From an uncultured Eubacteriales bacterium (lineage in GTDB: Bacteria; Bacillota; Clostridia; Oscillospirales; Oscillospiraceae), in the NCBI GenBank assembly GCA_900544705.1, contig UQWH01000018.1, forward strand, positions 1-32,133: a stretch of 32,133 nt of DNA, written 5' to 3'. Every line of letters begins with the position of its first letter. The stretch's first letter is position 1. A program made the position numbers and the translations under genes. Of this stretch, positions 1-8,997 are shown piece after piece. The notes under the pieces were generated by a model. It ran no database searches, was not told where the DNA came from, and was given only the letters and a program-made list of their open reading frames with translations.

Positions 1-55
1 AACCTGTGACCCCATGCTTGTAAGGCATGTGCTCTCCCAGCTGAGCTATGCTCCC
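1..55 (-). tRNA. tRNA-Val (anticodon UAC), 3' end cut off by window edge
   Basis: Read on the minus strand from 55 down, this gives a 7-nt acceptor strand GGGAGCA, a D-arm (GCTC...GAGC), an anticodon stem CATGC/GCATG and the loop CTTACAA. The anticodon is therefore UAC, which reads valine GUA codons. The sequence leaves the window inside the T-arm, so the 3' acceptor strand cannot be checked. It has its own consensus promoter about 45 nt upstream and may be the first tRNA of a cluster that continues outside. Confidence 0.93.
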
Positions 56-104
56 TCAACCGCCGCCGTTGCTGTGTTTCTGTACTGCATCAGCGACGGT
101 TGTT

Positions 105-133
105 ATTATACACACACTCCCCCATTTTGTCAA
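105..133 (-). promoter_or_regulatory. Sigma-A promoter of tRNA-Val
   Basis: On the minus strand TTGACA (128-133) and TATAAT (105-110) are separated by exactly 17 bp, a perfect consensus match. The predicted start is near 98, giving a ~40-nt leader before the tRNA. The promoter lies about 30 nt after the hslO stop. No GC-rich terminator hairpin is visible between hslO and the tRNA, so hslO transcripts may read through. Confidence 0.88.
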
Positions 134-163
134 GCACTAATTCAAAATTTTTCAATTTTTCTT

Positions 164-1039
164 TCAGAGGCTTGCCAGCAGGGCTTTGATCTGCTCCGGC
201 GTGAACTCGTAGACGGTATCGCAGAACTGGCACTCGATATGGATGGGTTTCCCCTCATCCACGATCTCCTGCAGATCCTTCCTGCCGATAGCGATCAGCG
301 TGGAGGTCACGCGCTCACGCGAGCAGTAGCACCGATACTCCACCGGATCCTCCTCAAAGAACTCCAGTTCACAGCCCGGCATGACCTTCTTGAGGATCTC
401 CTCCGGCGTCATGCCGCCGTCGAGCATGGGCGAAACAGGGCCGGCCTCCTGTATTCCCTTTTCCAGCCGGTCGATGATGTCATCCGGTGCGCCGGGCAGA
501 AGCTGAAGGATATAACCGCCTGCGGCGCGCACCTTCTGATCCTCGCCGACCAGAACACCCAGCGCGCAGGCCGTCGGGATCTGCTCGCTCTGCGCAAAAT
601 AGGCCGTCACGTCCTCCGCGATCTCGCCGGAAACCAGCTTGATACTGCCGATGTACGGCTCCTTCATCTGCAAATCGCGGATGACGGTGAGCATCCCGTC
701 CGTGCCGACCGCAGCGCCCACATCGAGCTTGCCGGAGTATTTTTCCAGCAGCGTGATCTCAGGATTCTGCACGTAGCCGCGAACATTTCCCTTCGCGTCG
801 GATGTCGCGAGGATGGTCCCCAACGGCCCGCCGCCCTTGATCTGGAGCGTCAGCGCACCATTTTCGACCTTCTGCATATTTCCCATTAAGGAGGCAGCCG
901 TCAGAACGCGACCCAAAGCAGCTGTCGCCGTCGGGGTCGTCTTGTGAATTTCCCGCGCACGCTCCACGATGCCTGTGGAGCGGATCGCTGCGGCCTTCAC
1001 AAAGCCGTCTTTTGTCATTGCACGAACAATATAATCCAT
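164..1039 (-). CDS. hslO: Hsp33, redox-regulated holdase chaperone
   Basis: This 291-aa cytoplasmic protein matches Hsp33. It is a chaperone kept inactive by a zinc-bound cysteine cluster and switched on by oxidation plus unfolding, after which it holds unfolding client proteins. The four C-terminal zinc cysteines are present as CYC (C237, C239) and CQFC (C270, C273). The N-terminal domain opens MDYIVRAMTK and has the usual glycine-rich GGGPLGT segment near residue 70. The ATG is preceded by AAGGAG at good spacing, and this Shine-Dalgarno overlaps the last codons of the upstream methyltransferase, leaving a 3-bp gap. It is the last gene of the yerC-methyltransferase-hslO operon. The length is normal for the family. 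Confidence 0.97.
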   Translation of the reverse strand: MDYIVRAMTKDGFVKAAAIRSTGIVERAREIHKTTPTATAALGRVLTAASLMGNMQKVENGALTLQIKGGGPLGTILATSDAKGNVRGYVQNPEITLLEKYSGKLDVGAAVGTDGMLTVIRDLQMKEPYIGSIKLVSGEIAEDVTAYFAQSEQIPTACALGVLVGEDQKVRAAGGYILQLLPGAPDDIIDRLEKGIQEAGPVSPMLDGGMTPEEILKKVMPGCELEFFEEDPVEYRCYCSRERVTSTLIAIGRKDLQEIVDEGKPIHIECQFCDTVYEFTPEQIKALLASL

Positions 1040-1042
1040 TTC

Positions 1043-1786
1043 TTACTCCTTATATGCCGCAAAATAGATGCGCTGCTCCGCCGCCTGCGGTGCACGGAGG
1101 GCGCAGTCACCGTACTGCACCACACGGGCAAAGCCTGCCTCTGTGAGCCATTTTTCGAGCGTCTGCGGCTCGTAAGCGTATTCGCAGTGCTGCTCAAAAC
1201 TCCGCGCCCAAAGCGCCCCCTGACGGCGAAACAGATCGATGCCGTAATAGCAGCGGTTTTCCGCCGCATCGAACTCCGCGCGCCACACGCAGTAGCTGTT
1301 CTCCGTTTCGTCGAGGAACACCTGCCCGTCCAGTTCCTTCAGTTTATACGGCGTGTTGATGTCAAAGAGAAATACGCCGCCGGGCGTGAGCGCCTGCCAG
1401 ACGCGCCGGAACGCCGCAGGGCAGTCCGCAGGCTCATCGAGATAATTCAGGCTGTCGAGCAGGCAGACGACCAGCTCCACCGGCTGCGGCAGGCGCAGGC
1501 GCTGCATGGACTGGTGAATAAAGAAGGGTGGATTCTCCTCCAACTCCATCGCCTTTTCCGCCGCAACGGTGAGCATTTCCTCGGAAATGTCCGACGCCAG
1601 CACACGGTAGCCACGCTTTGCCAGAAGCACAGACATAGAGCCGGTACCACAGGCAAGATCAAGCACCGTTTCCGGCCTCTTCCCGTCCTTCTGCAATACC
1701 GCCTCTATAAAATCAAGGATCTTCTCATAGGGGATGTCGCGTGTCAGGCCGTCGTAGGCCCCCGCAAGCGACTCATAGGCGTTCAC
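1043..1786 (-). CDS. Class I SAM-dependent methyltransferase
   Basis: A 247-aa cytoplasmic protein with a Rossmann-type SAM-binding fold. Motif I is VLDLACGTGSMS (about residues 42-53), motif II is the acidic VLASDISEEML, and LTPGGVFLFDIN lies further along. The N-terminal pattern (YESLAGAYDGLTRDIPYEK) resembles YqeM-type methyltransferases, whose substrate is unknown, so no specific reaction is assigned. The start codon is GTG and overlaps the upstream yerC stop in GTGA (4-bp overlap), which implies translational coupling. The RBS of hslO lies inside its 3' end. A small-molecule or tRNA substrate are both possible. Confidence 0.88.
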   Translation of the reverse strand: MNAYESLAGAYDGLTRDIPYEKILDFIEAVLQKDGKRPETVLDLACGTGSMSVLLAKRGYRVLASDISEEMLTVAAEKAMELEENPPFFIHQSMQRLRLPQPVELVVCLLDSLNYLDEPADCPAAFRRVWQALTPGGVFLFDINTPYKLKELDGQVFLDETENSYCVWRAEFDAAENRCYYGIDLFRRQGALWARSFEQHCEYAYEPQTLEKWLTEAGFARVVQYGDCALRAPQAAEQRIYFAAYKE

Positions 1787-2082
1787 CGTTTTTTCTCCTC
1801 CAGGCGCTTGAAAACCATCTCATAGCCGCCGGAGCCGTTCAGCAGGCTGCGGTTGACGCGGCTGATGGTCGCGGAGCTGGCGCTGGTTTCTTCCAGAATA
1901 TCGTGGTAAATGCTGCCGGCACGGAGCATTTTCGCAACGTCAAAACGCTGCTCCATTGCCTTCATCTCCGCCTGTGTGCAGAGGTCAAGGAAAAACTGAT
2001 AGCACTCCTCCGGCGTTTTGAGGGTGAGCAGCGCCTGATACAGTTCATTGTTCGGGTCGGAATTTCTGTTTCTGTTGTTCAT
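1783..2082 (-). CDS. YerC/YecD family TrpR-related DNA-binding protein
   Basis: A 99-aa protein of the TrpR-like YerC/YecD family. It has the characteristic core LYQALLTLKTPEECYQFFLD followed by a helix-turn-helix (about residues 57-80) containing SASSATISRVNRSL. The fold is shared with the Trp repressor, but the ligand and targets of this branch are not established. TrpR itself binds tryptophan, and that should not be assumed here. The ATG is preceded by GGAGGG with 8-nt spacing. It is the first gene of a three-gene operon with its own promoter, and its stop overlaps the methyltransferase start. A regulator of a local or global regulon is the likely role. Confidence 0.9.
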   Translation of the reverse strand: MNNRNRNSDPNNELYQALLTLKTPEECYQFFLDLCTQAEMKAMEQRFDVAKMLRAGSIYHDILEETSASSATISRVNRSLLNGSGGYEMVFKRLEEKKR

Positions 2083-2110
2083 GGGCAGAACCCTCCAATC
2101 TACGCTCTGT

Positions 2111-2139
2111 ATTCTATCACAGGAAATCGGGAAAGTAAA
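2111..2139 (-). promoter_or_regulatory. Sigma-A promoter of the yerC operon
   Basis: On the minus strand TTTACT (2134-2139) and TAGAAT (2111-2116) are spaced 17 bp, with an extended TGA directly before the -10. It sits between the ftsZ terminator and yerC, so yerC, the methyltransferase and hslO form a transcription unit separate from the dcw cluster. Confidence 0.72.
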
Positions 2140-2143
2140 GCTG

Positions 2144-2174
2144 AAAAAGCAGAGCGCGGCTGCGCTCTGCTTTT
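2144..2174 (-). terminator. Intrinsic terminator after ftsZ
   Basis: A 13-bp perfect stem (2145-2157 with 2162-2174) and a 4-nt loop, 13 nt after the ftsZ stop. On the minus strand it ends in TTTTT, partly inside the stem. It closes the dcw cluster. Confidence 0.82.
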
Positions 2175-2186
2175 ATAAAGTTCTGC

Positions 2187-3275
<1,089 letters not shown>

Positions 3276-3354
3276 TTCGATCTCCTCCTATGTATCTTAA
3301 AAGAATGGGTGCATTTCCAGCACACAGTTAATATATGCAGATTTATACTTTTTT

Positions 3355-3383
3355 ATTTTATCCTCTATTTCCCCTCAGGTCAA
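3355..3383 (-). promoter_or_regulatory. Sigma-A promoter of ftsZ
   Basis: On the minus strand TTGACC (3378-3383) and TAAAAT (3355-3360) are spaced 17 bp. Predicted start near 3348, giving a ~70-nt AT-rich leader before the ftsZ ribosome site. There is no GC-rich terminator after ftsQ, so this is probably an additional promoter that boosts ftsZ within the cluster. Confidence 0.75.
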
Positions 3384-3423
3384 TAGAAATTCGGAAAATT
3401 CACAAAAATATTTCATTTTTGCC

Positions 3424-4353
3424 TTACTTGCTCGGCGTAAATCTTGCCTCGCTGCCCTCACTGAAGGACAGGTCGATCGTGCCGCTCTGATAGTCGTCGA
3501 GATTCTTCAGAACTTCTTTCAGATATTCCAGCTTATAAGACAGGTTATCCTTGTTTCCGAGTTTGACATAATACTGGTCGCCGTACCAGAACGCCAGCTC
3601 ATAGGAGGCCGGAATCTCCACCGAAACGACCTGCTTGGTAAGGTCGGCGGCCTCCAGTTCCTGCAAAAGGGACGTCATGCCGTCGAGCTGGCCCTGACTT
3701 GCGACTTCCTGCCCCGCCTCTGCCGCAATGGTAAGCTGCTGCCCAACCACGGGCGAGATGATCGTAAAGCCGCTGATCTGGATGTGGCTTTTTGCCTCTT
3801 TCGCATCAATTGCTTCTGTGACCTTCCCGTCGGAGGTGACGAGCCACCACCCCTCCGCCGTATCGCGAACGGCATAGGTGACTTCATATTCCGTCACGGT
3901 CAGCTCCAGCGTATCCGGCAGCCGCCGCGTGACCTGCACGGAGCGGACATAGGGCAGCTCCGCCAGAATGTTCCCGGAGACCTTTGCGCGGGAGATCGAC
4001 AGCAGATTGTCGCCCTTGGCAACGCCGCAGGCGGCGGTGATCTCATCGGCAGTGTAGTATGTGCCGCCCACGACCTGAATATCCCTGACGCGGAAGAAAA
4101 TCACCATACTCAGCACGAAGGCCGCAGCGATCGCCGCCATAATGAGGATCCGTTTCCAGACCACCAGGCTGATGCGTTTTTTCGTGCGCTGCCGGGCTCT
4201 GCGCTTCTGCTTCTCGCGCAGCAGCTCCAGACGTTCGCGCTCCCGGCGCTCGATACGCCGCTGCTCTGCCGCCTGCGCCGCACGCGAATTTCGCTCCGGC
4301 TGCCGGTGCGGCGGTCTGCGCCGCTGCTCGTTTTGTCTTTCGTTCGGTTCCAT
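3424..4353 (-). CDS. ftsQ: Cell division protein FtsQ/DivIB
   Basis: A 309-aa bitopic membrane protein of the divisome that links FtsL/FtsB-type proteins to the septal synthase. The cytoplasmic N-terminus (1-60) is very basic and rich in Arg, Glu and Gln, probably helical. One transmembrane helix follows (about 69-87), then the POTRA domain (about 88-157, starting VRDIQVVGGTYYTADEI and containing LPYVRSVQVTRRLPDTLEL), then the FtsQ beta domain to the C-terminus. The ATG lies 3 bp after the murA stop, with GGAGAA inside the end of murA. It sits where ftsQ/divIB normally lies, but ftsZ follows directly with no ftsA between. In Firmicutes the equivalent name is DivIB. Confidence 0.93.
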   Translation of the reverse strand: MEPNERQNEQRRRPPHRQPERNSRAAQAAEQRRIERRERERLELLREKQKRRARQRTKKRISLVVWKRILIMAAIAAAFVLSMVIFFRVRDIQVVGGTYYTADEITAACGVAKGDNLLSISRAKVSGNILAELPYVRSVQVTRRLPDTLELTVTEYEVTYAVRDTAEGWWLVTSDGKVTEAIDAKEAKSHIQISGFTIISPVVGQQLTIAAEAGQEVASQGQLDGMTSLLQELEAADLTKQVVSVEIPASYELAFWYGDQYYVKLGNKDNLSYKLEYLKEVLKNLDDYQSGTIDLSFSEGSEARFTPSK

Positions 4354-4356
4354 GAA

Positions 4357-5604
4357 TCAGTTTCTCCGTTCTATCGCCGCGCCGCAGCCTTGCAGCAGCG
4401 GCACAAAATCAGAATATCCGCGCTCAATGTGTGCAATCCCGGTGATCTTACTCTCGCCCTGCGCGCAGAGCGCCCCGATGACCATCGCCGCGCCGCCACG
4501 CAGGTCGGTCGCTTCCACCTCTGCGCCGTACAGCGCAGGCACACCCGTCACGACCGCGTGGGTCTCTCCCGCCAGAATGTGCGCGCCCATTTTTTGCAGC
4601 GCAGGCACGTGCCGCAGGCGGTTTTCAAAAATGGTCTCCTCAAAGACGCTCACACCCTCCGCGACGGCCATCGCCGCCATCATGGGCGCCTGCGCGTCCG
4701 TCGGAAAGCCGGGATGCGGCGCCGTGCGGATGGGACTGACGGCATACAGGCGCGGCGCGCGCAGCGCAATGGAGCGATCCTCCACGGCAAGTTCGCAGCC
4801 CGCCTGCCGCAGCACGTCGGTCACCGCCGTCAGATGCGCGGGGCAAAGCCCCGTCAGGAGGACCTCTCCCCGTGTGGCAGCCGCCGCGATCAGATAGGTC
4901 GCGGCCTCCATGCGGTCTGGCATGACAGGATATGTACAGCCGTGAAGCAGCTTACCGCCGCGCACCCGCAGAATGCCGTTATCGTCTCGGACGTCCGCGC
5001 CGCAGGCACGCAGGAAACCGGCAAGATCACCGATCTCCGGCTCCTTTGCGGCATTGCAGAGCACGGTCTCGCCGTCACAGCGCAGCGCCGCAAGCAGCAG
5101 GTTTTCCGTCGCGCCGACGCTGGGAAAGCCCAGTGCAATCGTGCACGGCGCAGGCGCGGGCAGCTCGCAGATAATTTGCTCCCCGCGTTCTTCGATCTGC
5201 GCGCCCATGCGGCGCAGACCGGCAAGGTGGAGGTCGATCGGTCGCGCGCCGAGCACGCATCCGCCGGGCAACGTAATTGCGGCTTTTCCGAACCGCGCCA
5301 GCAGGGCGCCGAGGAAGATCACCGCCGCGCGCATCCGGCGCATAAGGCAGCACGGAATATCAAAGCGGCTTGCCCCGGTGCTGTCCACCGTTACGGTCGC
5401 GCCGCATCGTTCCGCTTCGCATCCAAGATGCCGCAGAATTTCCAGCGCCGTTTCCACGTCGCTGATGGCGGGACAATTCGTCAGCGTGCAGCGCCCGGAA
5501 ACCGCAACCGTCGCGGCAAGAATGGGCAGAACGCTGTTCTTTGCGCCGTGGATCGCGATCTCGCCCCGCAGCGGCCGGCCGCCGCTGATATGATAAGCCT
5601 CCAT
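4357..5604 (-). CDS. murA: UDP-N-acetylglucosamine 1-carboxyvinyltransferase MurA
   Basis: MurA transfers enolpyruvate from PEP to UDP-GlcNAc, the first committed step of peptidoglycan synthesis in the cytoplasm. The sequence shows GAKNSVLPILAA with the catalytic lysine at residue 22 and PGGCVLGARPIDLH with the active-site cysteine at 116, the target of fosfomycin. Both are close to the E. coli positions (22 and 115). The chosen start is the ATG at 5604 (MEAYHISGG), which has GGAGGT six bases upstream. In-frame ATGs at 5634 and 5610 would lie before or directly on that site. The product is 415 aa. It is placed between murG and ftsQ, where many other bacteria keep murB or murC. Confidence 0.96.
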   Translation of the reverse strand: MEAYHISGGRPLRGEIAIHGAKNSVLPILAATVAVSGRCTLTNCPAISDVETALEILRHLGCEAERCGATVTVDSTGASRFDIPCCLMRRMRAAVIFLGALLARFGKAAITLPGGCVLGARPIDLHLAGLRRMGAQIEERGEQIICELPAPAPCTIALGFPSVGATENLLLAALRCDGETVLCNAAKEPEIGDLAGFLRACGADVRDDNGILRVRGGKLLHGCTYPVMPDRMEAATYLIAAAATRGEVLLTGLCPAHLTAVTDVLRQAGCELAVEDRSIALRAPRLYAVSPIRTAPHPGFPTDAQAPMMAAMAVAEGVSVFEETIFENRLRHVPALQKMGAHILAGETHAVVTGVPALYGAEVEATDLRGGAAMVIGALCAQGESKITGIAHIERGYSDFVPLLQGCGAAIERRN

Positions 5605-5652
5605 AGGCATACCTCCGCATTCAGGATGCCCCATCCTATGCGGAAGGCGTTT

Positions 5653-6777
5653 TCAGCGTGCCTCGGCAAGCTCCGTGATGATCTGATAGATTCTCTGCGT
5701 GGAATCCAGCACTGCCAGCTCCCGCAGGCTTCTGCGCATCTTCTCGCGGCGCGGTGCGTCGGCAAGAAGCTCCTTTGCCGTCCGGTAGAGAAGCGCGCCG
5801 TCGCAGGTGTTTTCATGCAGGACGACCGCAGCACCATGCGATTCCAGAATCGCCGCATTCTTTTCCTGATGATTGTTCGTCACATTCGGCGAAGGGACGA
5901 TAATGCAGGGCGTACCCGCCACGGCGATCTCGTTGAGCGTGGAGGCACCCGCGCGGCTGATCACAAGATCCGCCGCCGCCATCAGAGTCGGCATATTGTA
6001 GATATATTCCTGCATCACGATCTGCGGATTGGCCGCAAGGTCGATGCCCTGCTCTTTGACATATTCCGGCATCCACTTCCAGCCGAAGGAGCCGGTCGCG
6101 TGGATGTGCTGCCAGAGTTTTTCCTTGGATTCCAGCCGCATGAAATCGACGATCTTGCGGTTCATCTCCCGCGCGCCGAGGCTGCCCCATGCGGACACGA
6201 CCAGCGGCTCGTCGCCGATGCCGAGTGTGCGGCGCGCATCCTCGCGCCGGGTGTAGAGGAATTCCTCCTGCACGGGCATCCCGACGACCTCAACGCGGTC
6301 GCGGTTGCGATACGCATTTCGGCATTCCTCAAAGCTCACCAAAATCTTATCCACCCGGTCTGCGACCAGACGGGTCGCCAGACCGGGAACGGCGTTGGAT
6401 TCGTGCACCGCCGTCGGAATGTGGCGCTTTGTCCCCTGCTTGAGCATGGGAAAGCTCGCGTAGCCGCCGGTGCCGAGAATGACGTCCGGCCGGAACTCGT
6501 CGATGATCTCATCGGCGCGGCGCAGCGCGCGGCGAATGGCGACCGCCGTGCGGACATTGTGCCGGATGGCGGAGGGCGTCAGCTTGCGCAGATAGCTTGC
6601 GACCGTCAGCGTTTCCAGACGGAAGCCCTCGCGCGGGATGAGATTTGCCTCCATCCCGTCCACCGCGCCGACAAAGAGGATCTCCGATTCCGGGCGCTTG
6701 GCGCGCAGCAGCTTCGCCACCGCCAGAGCCGGATTGATGTGTCCTCCCGTGCCGCCGCAGGTAAATATGACCCTCAA
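5653..6777 (-). CDS. murG: MurG, lipid II-forming GlcNAc transferase
   Basis: MurG adds GlcNAc from UDP-GlcNAc to lipid I at the inner face of the membrane, giving lipid II. The 374-aa protein has the family glycine loop GGTGGH (residues 8-13) for lipid diphosphate binding. The C-terminal donor site shows DLVISRAGASTLNEIAVAGTP, followed by PSPNVTNNHQEKNA. The start codon is TTG (6775-6777), supported by GGGGG seven bases upstream. No ATG precedes the conserved N-terminus. It lies 12 bp after ftsW and 48 bp before the chosen murA start, within the same run of genes. Confidence 0.97.
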   Translation of the reverse strand: MRVIFTCGGTGGHINPALAVAKLLRAKRPESEILFVGAVDGMEANLIPREGFRLETLTVASYLRKLTPSAIRHNVRTAVAIRRALRRADEIIDEFRPDVILGTGGYASFPMLKQGTKRHIPTAVHESNAVPGLATRLVADRVDKILVSFEECRNAYRNRDRVEVVGMPVQEEFLYTRREDARRTLGIGDEPLVVSAWGSLGAREMNRKIVDFMRLESKEKLWQHIHATGSFGWKWMPEYVKEQGIDLAANPQIVMQEYIYNMPTLMAAADLVISRAGASTLNEIAVAGTPCIIVPSPNVTNNHQEKNAAILESHGAAVVLHENTCDGALLYRTAKELLADAPRREKMRRSLRELAVLDSTQRIYQIITELAEAR

Positions 6778-6789
6778 AACAAGGCCCCC

Positions 6790-7938
6790 TTAATTCGGAC
6801 TTTGTGAAATACTTCGTGAAATATTGAGCACGATGCCGTTTTCCGCCAGCTGCATGATGAGCGCCGTGCCGCCGGAGGAGAAAAACGGGAGCGAAATGCC
6901 TGTGGAAGGCAGCAGGTTCGTCACGACCGCCACATTCAGAAACACCTGCAAGGCAAGCAGCGTCGTCAGGCCGGCGGCCAGCAGCATGGAATAGCGGTCA
7001 CGCGCGTGCATGGCGATCCAGTAGCCGCGGATGATCAGCAGCGCAAACAGCGCCAAGATCCCGATCGCGCCGATGAAGCCGAGTTCTTCGCAGACGATGG
7101 CGAAGATATAGTCGTTGTGCTCCTCCGGCAGGTACATATACTTCTGGCGGCTGCGGCCGAAGCCCAGTCCCGTCAGGCCGCCGGAGCCGATGGCGTACTG
7201 CGACTGCAAAATTTGCAGGCCCTTATCCAGAGGGTCGGACTCCGGATCGAGCCACGCGCGGATGCGGTCGGCCGTGTAGCCCTTCGTCAGAAGGTAGACC
7301 GCCACGAGCCCGACCGCGACGACGACCAACCCGACAAGGAACTTCCAGTTCGTGCCGCCGAGGATCATCATGATAAAGCCGACGGCCAGAATGATCAGCG
7401 TTGCGGACATATGCGGCTCCAGATACAACAGACCCGCAATCACGCCGAGGATCAGCATATAGGGCGCGAAGCCGTATTTGAACCCCTTCATGTCCCGCGT
7501 GTGCGCCGCCATAATCGCCGCAAAGGAGGTGATCACGGCGAATTTCGCGATCTCCGAGGGCTGGAAGCGCGTAAAGCCGAGGCTGATCCAGCGTGTGGCG
7601 CCGCCGACCTCTATGCCGATCAGCGGCACAAGGGCCAGTATTGCAACGGCAACGAAGAGGATCAGCAGCGACAGCTTCTGATACCATTCATAGGGGATCC
7701 GGCTGAACAGGAACAGCACGCCCATGCCCATGACCGCAAACATAAGCTGGCTGATAAAATACTTCGCGGAATTGCCGGTTTTATAGTAGGCTCTGGCATA
7801 GCTGGCCGAAAACAGCATAATGAGGCCGATGACCACAAGCAGCACCGTCAGCACCAGATACGGAACGTCGATCATGCCGCGATCCGTTTCCACAGGGCGC
7901 AGCGCAGGGTCCTGTGCGGTGAGCTTCTTTCGGTTCAC
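6790..7938 (-). CDS. ftsW: FtsW/SpoVE-type SEDS peptidoglycan glycosyltransferase
   Basis: A multispanning SEDS-family protein that polymerises lipid II into glycan strands at the septum together with a class B PBP, here most likely SpoVD. It shows the family segments GLIMLFSASYARAYY at the first membrane helix, FQPSEIAKFAVI in the middle, YAIGSGGLTGLGFGRSRQK with PEEHNDYIFA on the long outer loop, and SLPFFSSGGTALI near the C-terminus. About ten hydrophobic helices are visible. The ATG at 7944 has its AGGAGG only one base upstream. The GTG at 7938 is seven bases from it and is the better start, giving 382 aa. Whether it serves division (FtsW) or spore cortex (SpoVE) cannot be settled from sequence; its place in the cluster fits FtsW. 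Confidence 0.93.
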   Translation of the reverse strand: MNRKKLTAQDPALRPVETDRGMIDVPYLVLTVLLVVIGLIMLFSASYARAYYKTGNSAKYFISQLMFAVMGMGVLFLFSRIPYEWYQKLSLLILFVAVAILALVPLIGIEVGGATRWISLGFTRFQPSEIAKFAVITSFAAIMAAHTRDMKGFKYGFAPYMLILGVIAGLLYLEPHMSATLIILAVGFIMMILGGTNWKFLVGLVVVAVGLVAVYLLTKGYTADRIRAWLDPESDPLDKGLQILQSQYAIGSGGLTGLGFGRSRQKYMYLPEEHNDYIFAIVCEELGFIGAIGILALFALLIIRGYWIAMHARDRYSMLLAAGLTTLLALQVFLNVAVVTNLLPSTGISLPFFSSGGTALIMQLAENGIVLNISRSISQSPN

Positions 7939-7956
7939 AACCATGCCTCCTTTTGG

Positions 7957-8964
7957 TTATCCTGCCATTGCTCCGATCCACGCCTGCACGCCAAACCATG
8001 CAGCCACACACATGACGATCGTCACGGAAACAAAGACGGTCCAGATTTTCTTTTCCGACCAGCCGCACATTTCAAAGTGATGATGGATCGGCGCCATCTT
8101 GAAGATGCGTTTGCCGTGCGTCAGCTTGAAGTAGCAGACCTGAAGAATATCGGAAAGGGTTTCAATGATATAGATAATGCCGACAAACAGAAGGATCAGC
8201 GGCATATCCAGCGCAAAGGCCAGACCGCAGACCGCGCCGCCGAGAAACAGCGAGCCGGTATCGCCCATAAAGACCTTTGCGGGATAGAAATTATACACAA
8301 GGAAGCCGCCAAGGCCACCCAGCAGCGCCGCCGGGAAGGTGGCGAGTCCCGATTTTTTCATGAGCATGGAAACGAGAACGAAGAACAGCATGACGGGCAT
8401 GGTCACGCCGGTCGCAAGGCCGTCGATGCCGTCGGTGAGATTGACAGCGTTGACGCAGCCGACGATGACAAACACCGCGAAGGCCAGATACGCCACCGGA
8501 GGAATTCCGGTCACGGGCGCTTTGACAAAGGGGATGTACAGATCGCAGGTCAGCGCGCCGTGCTTGTAGAGGAAATACAAGAAGAGCGCCGCGGCAATAA
8601 TTTGGAGCAGCAGCTTCTGAATCCCGGTCAGGCCGAGGTTACGCTTCTTTTTGACCTTGATAAAATCATCGGCAAAGCCGATCAGGCCAAAGGCCAGCGC
8701 CAGTGCCAGCACAAGAAGATGGGAATACTCCCCTTCCAGCATGGACTTCCAGCCCGTCGCGATGCACAGAAGCGACGCGGCGATAAAGGTCAGGCCGCCC
8801 ATTGTCGGCGTGCCGGACTTTCCGTTGTGCCACTTCGGGCCGACCTCACGGATCGACTGTCCCGCTTTCAGCGCGCGCAGCGCGGGAATCAGGAATTTAC
8901 CAAGGACAAGCGCCAGAACAAATCCGGCCACCAGAGAAATCAGCACCATCAGCAGGTCAAACAT
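7957..8964 (-). CDS. mraY: Phospho-N-acetylmuramoyl-pentapeptide transferase MraY
   Basis: MraY moves phospho-MurNAc-pentapeptide from UDP to undecaprenyl phosphate, making lipid I in the membrane. This 335-aa polytopic protein has the family motifs GFADDFIKVKKKRNLGL (the Mg-binding double aspartate), NLTDGIDGLATG and the C-terminal HHHFEMCGWSE. Around ten transmembrane segments are visible. A GGGGG tract lies about 10 nt before the ATG. murF ends 33 bp upstream and ftsW begins about 18 bp downstream. In B. subtilis and E. coli murD lies next to mraY in the cluster, but here it is missing. Confidence 0.98.
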   Translation of the reverse strand: MFDLLMVLISLVAGFVLALVLGKFLIPALRALKAGQSIREVGPKWHNGKSGTPTMGGLTFIAASLLCIATGWKSMLEGEYSHLLVLALALAFGLIGFADDFIKVKKKRNLGLTGIQKLLLQIIAAALFLYFLYKHGALTCDLYIPFVKAPVTGIPPVAYLAFAVFVIVGCVNAVNLTDGIDGLATGVTMPVMLFFVLVSMLMKKSGLATFPAALLGGLGGFLVYNFYPAKVFMGDTGSLFLGGAVCGLAFALDMPLILLFVGIIYIIETLSDILQVCYFKLTHGKRIFKMAPIHHHFEMCGWSEKKIWTVFVSVTIVMCVAAWFGVQAWIGAMAG

Positions 8965-8997
8965 CGTTTCATTTCCCCCATTTTTGCTTTTGTTCTA

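Noticed and set aside
3384..3423. Possible terminator after ftsQ (CAAAAAT...ATTTTTG)
   Set aside because: The stem is only A/T and short with no T run following; it is more likely part of the AT-rich region upstream of the ftsZ promoter.
3784..6807. A plus-strand open frame of about 1,007 codons opposite ftsQ, murA and murG
   Set aside because: It is an antisense shadow without ribosome site or domains.
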